Assembly (NCBI GenBank): GCA_013180565.1
Contig: QBUN01000422.1
Span: forward strand, 1-28,316
Direction: 5' to 3'
From: Candidatus Methanophaga sp. GoMg3.2
GTDB taxonomy: Archaea > Halobacteriota > Syntropharchaeia > Alkanophagales > Methanospirareceae
DNA length: 28,316 bases
Position numbers and translations under genes: made by a program. Positions 14,091-21,918 of this stretch are shown one piece after another; within the stretch, counting starts at the first letter, position 1, and the number at the start of each line of letters is the position of its first letter. The notes beneath the pieces are model-generated. The model did no database searches. It worked only from the letters and a program-made list of their open reading frames with translations, and had not been told where the DNA came from.

Positions 14091-16955
14091 ATGACGAAAA
14101 AGGAGATAATGAAGGTATTGGTTTGTTTTGTTCTATTAGTGGTAACGAGCACAATGCCAGCTTCAGTTTTTGCACTGTCCGATGACATAACAAGTGTAAG
14201 TGATAATTCTGTTCGTGGTTCTAATGAAATGGTCTCCGCACTGCAAGCAGACGAAGAAGTCAAATTTGACGGAACAGCAATTGAGTACTTCTCGTCTACA
14301 GGCACTTGTAGCTGGAAAGTACGAGTAGATACGATTGTTAGCGGACCGTCAGAGCGGCAAGGGCATACGGTGACGGTCGCGCTATGGACAGGAGATTCTG
14401 GCGAGTTTCCTTCTGGATCTATGGATCCTGAGATCGGACCAGGCGACAAAGTAGGCGTTTTCGGGTTGTACGTAGGCGACGATTATGTGACGCTATCAGG
14501 TTCTGAAAAGTATTATATAAAGGTAATAGCGACGGGCAGTCCTACGGCTAATTTCGACTATGCACCAAAGGATATTTTTGCGAATCAGAAGGGCACCTTC
14601 GATGCATCCTCAAGCTATGACACAGATGGAGCGATAACAAAGTACGACTGGGATTTTGGTGATGGCACGACAGGGACAGGAGTAATCGTCACGCATTCAT
14701 ATACTGCGCAGGGGAAATACAATGTCGTGTTAACGGTTACAGACGACGATGGCTTAACGAATACAAAGTCGAAGGCGATTACGGTTGAAGAGACAGAGAA
14801 TGCTATTTATGTCCCGGATATTTATCCAACGATTCAACAAGCGGTAGATGCTGCTGAATCAGGAGAGACGATAATCGTAAGAGCTGGGAGCTATACGGAG
14901 AATGTGGTTGTGAACAAACCGCATTTAACGATTCGGTCTGAGAACGGAGCGGGGGCAACGATTGTTCAGGCTGCAAATTCAAATGATAAAGCTTTTGAAG
15001 TGACTGCGGATTATGTGTCTGTTAGTGGATTCACATTTAAAGGGGCGAATTACACAGAAAAAGCTGGAATATACCTTACTAATGCAAATTATTGTAATGT
15101 TTCGGATAATACTGCATATGCGAACTATGTTGGGATCTACTTATGGAAGTCCAACAATAACACGGTAATTAAAAATACTCTATGTAGTAATGACAATGCA
15201 GGCCTTCGATCATATCATTCAAGTGGTAATATCATTACCAAAAACAATGTATCCCGCAATTACTGGAACGGCATAGTTATTGATGGGGCCTATAATAGAG
15301 TATCGGATAACGCTGCATCGTCTAATAGCTACTCAGGCATCCTTGTCAGCACGGGTAGTAATAACATAATATGTAACAATGATATAAGGTCAAACAAATA
15401 CTATGGCATCTGCTTCAGCCCATTGTGGGATTCGTGCAATAACATAATTTATCTTAACAGCTTTGTGGATAATAGTGCTAATTTCTATTCTAACAATGCA
15501 ACTAATATCTGGAACTCCCTTTCAAAAATAACCTACACGTACAATGGCAATACGTACACAAGCCATTTAGGTAACTATTGGGATGATTACATCGGACCGG
15601 ATGCAAACGATGATGGGATAGGTGATACTGCTTACAGCATAAATTCCGATAAGGACATTTATCCTTTATTAATGCCTGTGGAGAACTACATTAAAAAGCA
15701 AACAATAACTATCGACACTACGCCTCCTGAAGTGGCAATTATCTCGCCAGAAGAGGGAGTAACATATGAAATAACTGAAATAGCGCTGGAGGTAGCTGCA
15801 AACGAACCGATAGCAAAATGGAGCTACAACCTTAACGGCGCAGGACCATTCTCTTTCACGCCTAACATAACATTAACAGCTAGTGAAAGAGGGAACTCAT
15901 TGGTAGTATATGCAGAAGACTTTGCGGGAAACATAGGAGTAGGTACCGTCAGCTTCAGGGTTTTTATAATAGCTCCAACCATCTCGAATGTAAAAGTAAG
16001 TCCAACATATGCACTTCCTGGTAATTCAATAATCATCTCCGCAGATGTATTTGATTCTTCTGGAGTAAGATTGGTCAATGCTTTCGCTACTAAAGGTGGA
16101 GAGGGCGTATGCACAATTTTCATGTTAGGACCCGGAGGAACAGGTGGATTTTATACGGGAACCTGGCGCACAATGATCTCCACAGAAGGAGGGATTTATA
16201 ATATCACTATACGTGCAACAGACACAGAGGGAAACGAGGCATTAGCGAAGCCATGCAAAGTTGAGATAGCTAGTGTAGCAACAGGGTCTATCTCAGTCAC
16301 TTCTGAACCATCAGGTGCCACAATAGAGTTAGAGTGTTTTGTTGGCCCGACAATAACAACACCCTACACAGTTACGGATGTTCCCGTAGGTACTCATACA
16401 CTAAAACTCACTCTCGATGGCTATTGGGATTGGTCAACAAATGTGCACGTAATTGCGGGCACTACTTCATCAGTACATGCGACATTGGCTCCGATGGCGG
16501 TACAGCCTTCAACAACGCCTCAACCGTCTATTGGAAAAACGCATACGGGAGAAGATCTTTCGTCAATTCCAGCGCAATCGGGAATGATACCTGCAACTGA
16601 GCAGAAAGTGGAAGAAATAGGAGGTACACCATCAGGAGGGGTAACCGGAATAAATCTCTGGGCTCTTTACAATGGTGCCTGGACTAAGGATCCCGCAGCC
16701 ATATATTATGGTGAGTGGACGTATATGCTGCTCTACCTTGATCAGGGGCAATCGGTTTTAATGGGGGTGACATATCCAAGTGGGTGGGTAGACACGAAAG
16801 ATTGGGGATATTTGTCCCAGGGATACCACTATTACAGATGGATCGCCGATGCTGTAGGATGGCATAAGATTGTTGCTGATGGAAGCATAACTGAACAGAG
16901 TAACGAGATAGCCGTCTACGTATGGCCTATAGGAAACAAACCCCAAAGGAGGTAA
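14091..16955 (+). CDS. Secreted beta-helix (NosD-like) surface protein with PKD and PEGA domains
   Basis: The 954-aa protein starts with a signal peptide (MTKKEIMKVLVCFVLLVVTS, AxA-type end at VFA). Then come an OB-like domain (about 54-145, EEVKFDGTAIEYF...GDKVGVFGLYV); a PKD domain (149-234, YDWDFGDGTTG and VVLTVTDDDG); a right-handed parallel beta-helix of the NosD/CASH type (236-534, opening PTIQQAVDAAESGETIIVRA and closing GNYWDDY...DIYPLL); Ig-like domains (545-730); a PEGA domain (731-801, VTSEPSGATIEL); and a C-terminal beta domain rich in W and Y. Such beta-helices commonly bind or process polysaccharide, but no catalytic residues can be assigned. It lies 45 nt after the giant protein and 3 nt before the next gene, so co-transcription is nearly certain. 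No membrane anchor is visible. Confidence 0.88.
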   Translation: MTKKEIMKVLVCFVLLVVTSTMPASVFALSDDITSVSDNSVRGSNEMVSALQADEEVKFDGTAIEYFSSTGTCSWKVRVDTIVSGPSERQGHTVTVALWTGDSGEFPSGSMDPEIGPGDKVGVFGLYVGDDYVTLSGSEKYYIKVIATGSPTANFDYAPKDIFANQKGTFDASSSYDTDGAITKYDWDFGDGTTGTGVIVTHSYTAQGKYNVVLTVTDDDGLTNTKSKAITVEETENAIYVPDIYPTIQQAVDAAESGETIIVRAGSYTENVVVNKPHLTIRSENGAGATIVQAANSNDKAFEVTADYVSVSGFTFKGANYTEKAGIYLTNANYCNVSDNTAYANYVGIYLWKSNNNTVIKNTLCSNDNAGLRSYHSSGNIITKNNVSRNYWNGIVIDGAYNRVSDNAASSNSYSGILVSTGSNNIICNNDIRSNKYYGICFSPLWDSCNNIIYLNSFVDNSANFYSNNATNIWNSLSKITYTYNGNTYTSHLGNYWDDYIGPDANDDGIGDTAYSINSDKDIYPLLMPVENYIKKQTITIDTTPPEVAIISPEEGVTYEITEIALEVAANEPIAKWSYNLNGAGPFSFTPNITLTASERGNSLVVYAEDFAGNIGVGTVSFRVFIIAPTISNVKVSPTYALPGNSIIISADVFDSSGVRLVNAFATKGGEGVCTIFMLGPGGTGGFYTGTWRTMISTEGGIYNITIRATDTEGNEALAKPCKVEIASVATGSISVTSEPSGATIELECFVGPTITTPYTVTDVPVGTHTLKLTLDGYWDWSTNVHVIAGTTSSVHATLAPMAVQPSTTPQPSIGKTHTGEDLSSIPAQSGMIPATEQKVEEIGGTPSGGVTGINLWALYNGAWTKDPAAIYYGEWTYMLLYLDQGQSVLMGVTYPSGWVDTKDWGYLSQGYHYYRWIADAVGWHKIVADGSITEQSNEIAVYVWPIGNKPQRR
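16944..16952 (+). promoter_or_regulatory. Strong Shine-Dalgarno for the third operon gene
   Basis: AAAGGAGGT is a near-perfect complement of the 16S rRNA 3' end. It overlaps the last codons of the previous gene and lies 6 nt before ATG 16959, fixing that start. Confidence 0.85.
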
Positions 16956-16958
16956 AAG

Positions 16959-19502
16959 ATGAAAAAGGACGTATTGGTTTGGTTGGTCGTATTAGCGATT
17001 ATGATGTGCACATTATCGACTTCAATTTTTGTATTGAATGAGGGGATAGCAACCGTGAGTGGTAATTCTTATTCTGGTTTTAACCAAAAGGTCACCGCAC
17101 TTCAAACCGATCAGGAAGTTAAATTCAACGGAACAGCAATTGAGTACTTCTCGTCTACTGGTTCACGTGGCTGGAACGTACGAGTAGATACGATTGTTAG
17201 CGGACCGTCTGAGCGGCAAGGTCATACGGTGACGGTCGCGCTATGGTCAGGAGATTCTGACGAGTTTCCATCCGGGCACATGGATTCTGAGATTGAACCA
17301 GGCGACAAAGTAGGCGTTTACGGGTTGTACGTAGATGATGATTATGTGACGCTTTCGGGGTCCGAGGAGTATTACATAACTAAAACATCTGTAAGCAATC
17401 AGCCATCGGTGACCGTACGCTATCCAAACGGCGGCGAATCCATATCAATTGGAACGCAAGTGCAGATAAGCGCACACGCAACCGATGATAATGCAGTAAC
17501 TGGTGTATCCTTCTATTATTCATGTGATGGTGGTTCCAATTGGGATATATTAGGTGAAGGAGCTCGAATTTCAGGTACTGCTATAGGTGGAGTTTGGAAT
17601 AGAACTTGGAGCACAAAAGGATTGAGTGCAGGCACGAATTATATGATAAAAGCAGTTGCGAATGATGGTACATCAACAAGCGAAGATCGGTCAGATAGTA
17701 CGTTTTCGTTAGTTGGTACATTAACACCAGTAGAGGAATGGAACAGGACCTTTGGCGGTACCGGCGATGATTTTGCATTTGCAGTCCAGCAGACTTCTGA
17801 TGGTGGTTACATCCTTGCTGGGGCAACAGAATCGTATGGTGCTGGTGACGCGGATTTCTGGCTAGTGAAAACCGATTCAAAGGGATGTGAGCAATGGAAC
17901 AAGACCTTTGGTGGCATTAACTCCGATTCGGCAAACTCTGTCCATCAGACCTCTGATGGGGGCTATATCATTGCTGGTACTACGTACACGTACGGCGCGG
18001 GTGCCGGTGATTTTTGGTTAATTAAAACAGATTCCAACGGAAACAAGCAGTGGGACAAGATCTTTGGTGGTACTTCCTGGGAAGTAGCACATTCTGTCCA
18101 GCGGACTTCAGATGGAGGTTACATCCTTGCTGGTGAGACGGCAGGAGATGCTTGGCTGGTGAAGACTGATCCAAACGGAAATATGCAATGGGAGAAGACC
18201 TTTGGAGGTGCAGATTGGGATATAGCTCATTCCGTACAGCAGACCTCAGACGGAGGTTACATCCTTGCTGGGTCTACTAAATCATATGGTGACGATGGTG
18301 CTTGGGATGGCTGGCTGGTGAAGTCTGATCCAAACGGGAACCAGCAGTGGGTAAAGACCTTTGGAGGAATTGGCTATGGGACTGTAGAATCGGTCCGGCA
18401 GACTTCAGACGGAGGTTACATCCTTGCTGGCGAGACAGCTTCTGATTTTTGGCTGGTGAAGACAGAGTCTAATGGAAACAAGCAATGGGAGAGGACTTTT
18501 GGAGGCGCTTACTTGGACGGAGCAAAAGCAGTCCAACAGACGAGAGACGGCGGATATATCCTTGCAGGCTCAAGGTTGACCTACGGTGCGGGTTCATGGA
18601 ATGGTTTGCTGGTGAGGACAGATTCCAACGGAAACGAGCTATGGGAGAAGACCTTTGGCGGACCTAGCGATGATTGGGTAAAACCGGTCCAGCAGACTTC
18701 AGATGGATGTTACATCCTTGCCGGCGGCACGGACTCGTACGGTGCGGGAGCCTCGGATTTCTGGCTGATAAAGGTAAAAGAAGGGGAAGCAGAGGCCTTA
18801 GGAGAAAATACAATCACAAACACCATCGGCATGGAGTTCGTGCTGATACCCGCAGGCAAGTTTGAGATGGGCTCGCCGTCAGATGAAGAGGGTAGGTATG
18901 AAAATGAAGGACCCGTCCATCATGTAAATATCGAAAAGGCGTTCTACATGGGCAGATATGAGGTCACGCAGAAGCAGTGGCGTGCGATCATGGGCGATAA
19001 ACCTTCCCATTTCAAGGGCGATGATCTGCCGGTTGAGCAGGTTTCATGGGACGATGTGCAGGAATTTATCAAGAAACACAATGAGAAAGAAGGTATAGAC
19101 AAGTATCGGCTGCCATCTGAGGCAGAATGGGAATATGCAGCGCGGGCTGGCACCACCACAAGATATTCATTCGGCGATTCAGGATCAAAACTTGGCGATT
19201 GTGCTTGGTATAATGCTAATTCGGGCGAAAAAACACATCCAGTCGGTCAGAAGAAGCCCAATTCATTGGGGCTTCATGACATGCACGGTAATGTCTGGGA
19301 ATGGGTGCAAGATTGTTGGCATTTCGACTACAACGGCGCCCCCACTGACGGCAGTGCATGGGAAGGAGGTGGTGCCTCTCGGGTCTTCCGCGGCGGTTGC
19401 TGGGACCGCAGCGCCGGGTTCTGCCGGTCTGCTTACCGCTACCCCCGCGGCCCTCGCGACCGCTTCAACGCTCTCGGCTTTCGCCTTCTGAAGGAACAGT
19501 AG
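16959..19502 (+). CDS. Secreted propeller protein with C-terminal FGE-sulfatase/lectin domain, probable DGR target
   Basis: The 847-aa protein has a signal peptide (MKKDVLVWLVVLAIMMCTLS), an OB-like domain almost copied from the previous gene (53-143), an Ig-like domain (146-253, VRYPNGGESISIGTQVQISA), seven repeats of W-x-x-TFGG...QTSDGGYILAG...FWLVKTDSNG (261-609) that predict a seven-bladed beta-propeller, and an FGE-sulfatase domain (617-847: MEFVLIPAGKFEMGSPSDEE, RYEVTQKQWRAIMG, YRLPSEAEWEYAARAG, LGLHDMHGNVWEWVQDCW). In catalytic FGE the end segment has a Cys pair; here the first is Arg (817) and the second is Cys822, so enzyme activity is doubtful. The last 40 codons have DGR variable-region features, described separately. 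The likely role is a surface-displayed ligand-binding protein whose tip can be diversified. Confidence 0.88.
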   Translation: MKKDVLVWLVVLAIMMCTLSTSIFVLNEGIATVSGNSYSGFNQKVTALQTDQEVKFNGTAIEYFSSTGSRGWNVRVDTIVSGPSERQGHTVTVALWSGDSDEFPSGHMDSEIEPGDKVGVYGLYVDDDYVTLSGSEEYYITKTSVSNQPSVTVRYPNGGESISIGTQVQISAHATDDNAVTGVSFYYSCDGGSNWDILGEGARISGTAIGGVWNRTWSTKGLSAGTNYMIKAVANDGTSTSEDRSDSTFSLVGTLTPVEEWNRTFGGTGDDFAFAVQQTSDGGYILAGATESYGAGDADFWLVKTDSKGCEQWNKTFGGINSDSANSVHQTSDGGYIIAGTTYTYGAGAGDFWLIKTDSNGNKQWDKIFGGTSWEVAHSVQRTSDGGYILAGETAGDAWLVKTDPNGNMQWEKTFGGADWDIAHSVQQTSDGGYILAGSTKSYGDDGAWDGWLVKSDPNGNQQWVKTFGGIGYGTVESVRQTSDGGYILAGETASDFWLVKTESNGNKQWERTFGGAYLDGAKAVQQTRDGGYILAGSRLTYGAGSWNGLLVRTDSNGNELWEKTFGGPSDDWVKPVQQTSDGCYILAGGTDSYGAGASDFWLIKVKEGEAEALGENTITNTIGMEFVLIPAGKFEMGSPSDEEGRYENEGPVHHVNIEKAFYMGRYEVTQKQWRAIMGDKPSHFKGDDLPVEQVSWDDVQEFIKKHNEKEGIDKYRLPSEAEWEYAARAGTTTRYSFGDSGSKLGDCAWYNANSGEKTHPVGQKKPNSLGLHDMHGNVWEWVQDCWHFDYNGAPTDGSAWEGGGASRVFRGGCWDRSAGFCRSAYRYPRGPRDRFNALGFRLLKEQ
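17735..18785 (+). repeat. Seven propeller-blade repeats
   Basis: Seven coding repeats of about 46-53 residues each start W-(N/E/D/V)-(R/K)-(T/I)-FGG and contain TSDGGYILAG or a close variant and a closing (F/G/A)W-LVKTD strand. Lengths differ mainly by presence or absence of a SYGAG loop. Seven is the commonest blade number for beta-propellers. Confidence 0.8.
19380..19502 (+). other. Putative DGR variable region (VR) at the 3' end of the FGE-sulfatase gene
   Basis: Residues 808-847 read RVFRGGCWDRSAGFCRSAYR then YPRGPRDRFNALGFRLLKEQ, fitting the frame RVxRGGxWxxxxxxCRSAxR...R...xGFRL of DGR-diversified C-type-lectin-fold targets. From 19380 to 19484, 25 of 35 codons end in C, and the residues at expected variable sites are NNC codons (TTC, TGC, GAC, CGC, AGC, TTC, TAC, TAC, CCC, CGC, GGC, CGC, GAC, CGC, TTC, AAC, CTC), as expected from template AAC codons mutated at adenines. 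Only 7 of the 105 bases at 19381-19485 are A, in an otherwise AT-rich gene. The CGG-CTTTCGCC end could be the initiation-of-mutagenic-homology site. The template and reverse transcriptase are not in the window. Confidence 0.75.
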
Positions 19503-19544
19503 CCACTTACTACTTTACCACTTTACCACTTACATGCTATGTTA

Positions 19545-19617
19545 CGAGGGCGTTGCCTGAAGGCGGTGCGTGTGAAGCCGCACAGTCGAAGGTGCAACGC
19601 CGATGACGCCCACCTCG
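19545..19617 (+). other. GC-rich structured element downstream of the VR
   Basis: GGCGTTGC (19549-19556) pairs perfectly with GCAACGCC (19594-19601) around a 37-base interior that itself holds the hairpin GTGCG-TGTGAAGC-CGCAC (19566-19583). CGAGG (19545-19549) can alternatively pair with CCTCG (19613-19617). This nested arrangement begins 43 nt after the stop. It may be a structured RNA, a terminator-proximal element, or a DGR-associated hairpin; no known RNA family is recognised. Confidence 0.5.
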
Positions 19618-19962
19618 AAGCGGGCACGAAAAATCCGCAGTAATAGATATGCCAAAAAATGCGTTACGAAATGCTAAAACCTGTTAAAAACGTTTATATT
19701 GGAATACGAAGAAAGAACGGTATTCTCTGACGCCGTAAAGCCCAATTTTTTGGCAGACATGGAGATACTGCGATGGATGAGCTAGTTCTTTCTTTTAACG
19801 AAAGAACGAATATACCTGGACGGTTGATCATCGCCCGACTGTAATGCCGCAGACAGAACCAATCAGGAAGACAGGAAAAAAATAGAGACGAAAGCTACAA
19901 ATTAGAATCTTGACGTAAAGAATGCCTTACCAAAGAAATAATATATCATACGTTATTTACAA
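19618..19962. other. Intergenic stretch without recognisable gene
   Basis: No credible reading frame or known RNA was seen. It holds one perfect hairpin at 19785-19807, GTTCTTTC-ttttaac-GAAAGAAC, and the arm AGAAAGAACGG also occurs at 19711. A run of seven A follows at 19876-19882. No reverse-transcriptase coding remnant was found here. Confidence 0.5.
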
Positions 19963-19996
19963 CGAGAACATCCCCTAAAGTATGATACCCGGAAGT
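19963..19996 (+). promoter_or_regulatory. Conserved leader of archaeal ATPase remnant, copy 2
   Basis: AAAGTATGATACCCGGAAGT before ATG 19997 repeats the leader at 2004-2040 with few changes, including the spaced AGTATG direct repeat. The inverted-repeat arm CATACT is altered to CATCCC here. It may be a promoter or operator that came with the duplicated gene start. Confidence 0.4.
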
Positions 19997-20152
19997 ATGT
20001 TTGTAAATAGGGAACTGGATCTTGGTTTTTTGGATGAGAAACATAAATCAAACAAATCGGAATTAATAATCAGCTATGGTAGTAGACGGGTGGGTAAAAC
20101 GCGGCTGCTGCAAGAGTTCGTTACTCACCAGAACGAGTTATCTGTATATTGA
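19997..20152 (+). pseudogene. Archaeal P-loop ATPase, truncated after Walker A
   Basis: ATG 19997 opens a 51-codon frame, MFVNRELDLGFLDEKH, followed by SELIISYGSRRVGKTRLLQE, and stops at TGA 20150-20152. GSRRVGKT is the Walker A motif of archaeal ATPase_2-type proteins, which are normally 350-450 aa. The rest of the gene is absent. The first 15 residues are nearly identical to the remnant at 2038, showing both derive from one duplicated gene. Confidence 0.75.
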
Positions 20153-20250
20153 ACCGCAGAATCTGCTTTTTTAGGTGTTTTAGGGTCACTCGCACTATTT
20201 CGCCATTTTGAATGTGATTGCAGAAGGTGCTTCAACGTCCTGTGAATAGT

Positions 20251-20280
20251 TTTCTGCGTAAATCTGTAGAATCTGTGTCT
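20251..20280 (+). repeat. 10-bp-period repeat near the HsdS 3' end
   Basis: The units TTTCTGCGTA, AATCTGTAGA and ATCTGTGTCT match the repeat family at 2261-2290, with one unit shortened by a base. It lies about 60 nt past the end of the minus-strand HsdS gene. Confidence 0.45.
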
Positions 20281-20290
20281 TTGTATGATA

Positions 20291-20300
20291 AATAAAAAAA
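20291..20300 (-). terminator. Candidate oligo-T terminator of the hsdRS operon
   Basis: On the minus strand the transcript reads TTTTTTTATT about 40 nt after the HsdS stop, preceded by another TTTT. Archaeal RNA polymerase commonly terminates at such T-runs without a hairpin. Assigned by position and composition only. Confidence 0.4.
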
Positions 20301-20339
20301 TATCAAAACTATTTGGGTAAACTATTTACTGGGTGTTCC

Positions 20340-21917
20340 CTAAAAAGATTTTTTAGTTTCTGTTTTCTCTTTCTCCGCATTAATCCGCTCCAGCAGCTTA
20401 TCCGCAGGCTCCCAGTCAGGAGCGTTACGGGCTTCTTCTAGCTCCTTTTCTGAAAGCAGTTCACCCTCAAATGCTTTCTTCAAAATGCTCTGGCGCAGAG
20501 CTTCTGATTTTTGTAGTGATTCCGCTATGGTTGCTTCCATTTTGTCGCAGACTGATAAGCGGGTTTCGATTTCGCAGACGATTTGGTGTTGTTCTTGGAT
20601 GGAACAAATAGGCATTATTAAACTTTTAATTTCACCAGAATTTATGTTATTTACGCCACTTGTAGATTTAGCTTTTGACTGTATTTGATTCCTTAAACAA
20701 ATGGAGGATAAACAGTTTAACAAATATTTTGAATCAATAATACTTAAAGGTCTAAGCCTTATTAAATAGCCAGCGTAAAGAAACTCTTCATCTTGTTTGT
20801 GAATTAGAGCACATTTGCCCACTAAAGCAATACTACCATTAGACCTAATTGTTAATATATCTCCCCCCTTCAGTTTGTATATTTCATTTTCTTCGTCTGA
20901 AAAAGAAGCAAATTTTAAATCTTCTTTATCTATAATACCATTCCCGATATTAGGAATCCGTAAAACTGCTTTTCCAGTAACATCGTAAGAACATTTTTTT
21001 GATGTTCCATATTTGGGTTCTTCTATAATTTGTCCTAATCTACTCCATCCCCCTCCTCCCGGCAATTCCGGCAACTCCTTCAATTCCGCCTCACTCAAAG
21101 GCGGCAGTTCCTTCGGCTTCTTCGGTCTTGACGGTTTCTTCCCCGCTTTTCCTTTATCTTCCCAACCTTTTACAGCTTTTTCCCATTCATCCAGTTGTTT
21201 CTGATAATGCTTTTCCCGTTCTTCTTTAATTTGCAGAAGCAGTTCTTCGGCTGATGGTAAATCGGTCTGTTCTGCCCGCCACTTTCTGGTAAGTTCCCCC
21301 TCAAACGCCTTTTTCAAAACAGCCTGGCGGTAGATTTTAAGCTGTTTCTGCGCTTTTTTCAGGTTTGCTATGCCGTTGTCCAAGTCGCTGAGAAGCTTTT
21401 CGATTTTGGCGACTATGGCTCGTTGTTCGGGGAGAGGAGGGATTGGTATTTCTATCTTTGAAAGATTCTTTCTAGAAATACGTTTCCTAGTTGTACCACT
21501 TTTGTACTTATCTACTTCTACTCTGAATATTGGAGAATTGATAGAGTATAAAAGATACTTATTAAGAATATAATTAGTATTAGGTCTTACAATGCATACA
21601 TCAACAGCCGTAACATATCTTTTGTTTCTATCAAAAGGGACTAGACAAGCTCTACCAAGCGGATCAGGCAATCGTGCAATTAGAATATCATTTTTTTCCA
21701 AATAAGTGCAATTAAGATCTTTGCTTGTTTTTAAAGTTAGAAATTTATGGGATTTGTCCTTAAAAACACCATCACCGATATCTGCTAACTGAATAAGACG
21801 TACTTCACCTTGCGGATCTTGATCTTTACTTTCTACCCAATCACCATCACAGAAAATACCACCATCTGAAATTAAATCATCAATCAAAGAGTATGTCCAA
21901 TTAAATTTATATTCCAT
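20340..21917 (-). CDS. hsdS: Type I restriction-modification specificity subunit
   Basis: The start is ATG 21917 (525 aa), one base past the HsdR stop; an upstream in-frame ATG inside hsdR is less likely. HsdS holds two target-recognition domains that read the two halves of a bipartite DNA site, separated by coiled-coil spacers. Here TRD1 spans about 1-160 and ends IPIPPLPEQRAIVAKIEKLL, the first long helix runs 165-215 (AVLKKAFEGELTRKW), TRD2 spans about 300-445, and the second conserved block reads SIQEQHQIVCEIETRLS with QSILKKAFEGELLSEKELEE. Both halves are complete, so the subunit looks functional. Its normal partner HsdM is not adjacent. The overlap-like spacing to hsdR indicates one transcript. 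Confidence 0.93.
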   Translation of the reverse strand: MEYKFNWTYSLIDDLISDGGIFCDGDWVESKDQDPQGEVRLIQLADIGDGVFKDKSHKFLTLKTSKDLNCTYLEKNDILIARLPDPLGRACLVPFDRNKRYVTAVDVCIVRPNTNYILNKYLLYSINSPIFRVEVDKYKSGTTRKRISRKNLSKIEIPIPPLPEQRAIVAKIEKLLSDLDNGIANLKKAQKQLKIYRQAVLKKAFEGELTRKWRAEQTDLPSAEELLLQIKEEREKHYQKQLDEWEKAVKGWEDKGKAGKKPSRPKKPKELPPLSEAELKELPELPGGGGWSRLGQIIEEPKYGTSKKCSYDVTGKAVLRIPNIGNGIIDKEDLKFASFSDEENEIYKLKGGDILTIRSNGSIALVGKCALIHKQDEEFLYAGYLIRLRPLSIIDSKYLLNCLSSICLRNQIQSKAKSTSGVNNINSGEIKSLIMPICSIQEQHQIVCEIETRLSVCDKMEATIAESLQKSEALRQSILKKAFEGELLSEKELEEARNAPDWEPADKLLERINAEKEKTETKKSF

Positions 21918-21918
21918 C

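Noticed and set aside
18808..19502. Active formylglycine-generating enzyme
   Set aside because: The first of the two catalytic cysteines is replaced by Arg817, no sulfatase is nearby, and the C-terminal segment shows DGR-type diversification instead.
19545..19650. Group II intron end or known structured RNA
   Set aside because: The inverted repeats lack a recognisable domain V and no intron-encoded protein or boundary motif is visible.
19503..19996. DGR template repeat or reverse transcriptase downstream of the VR
   Set aside because: No AAC-rich GC sequence matching the VR and no RT motifs were found on either strand here, so these are not claimed.
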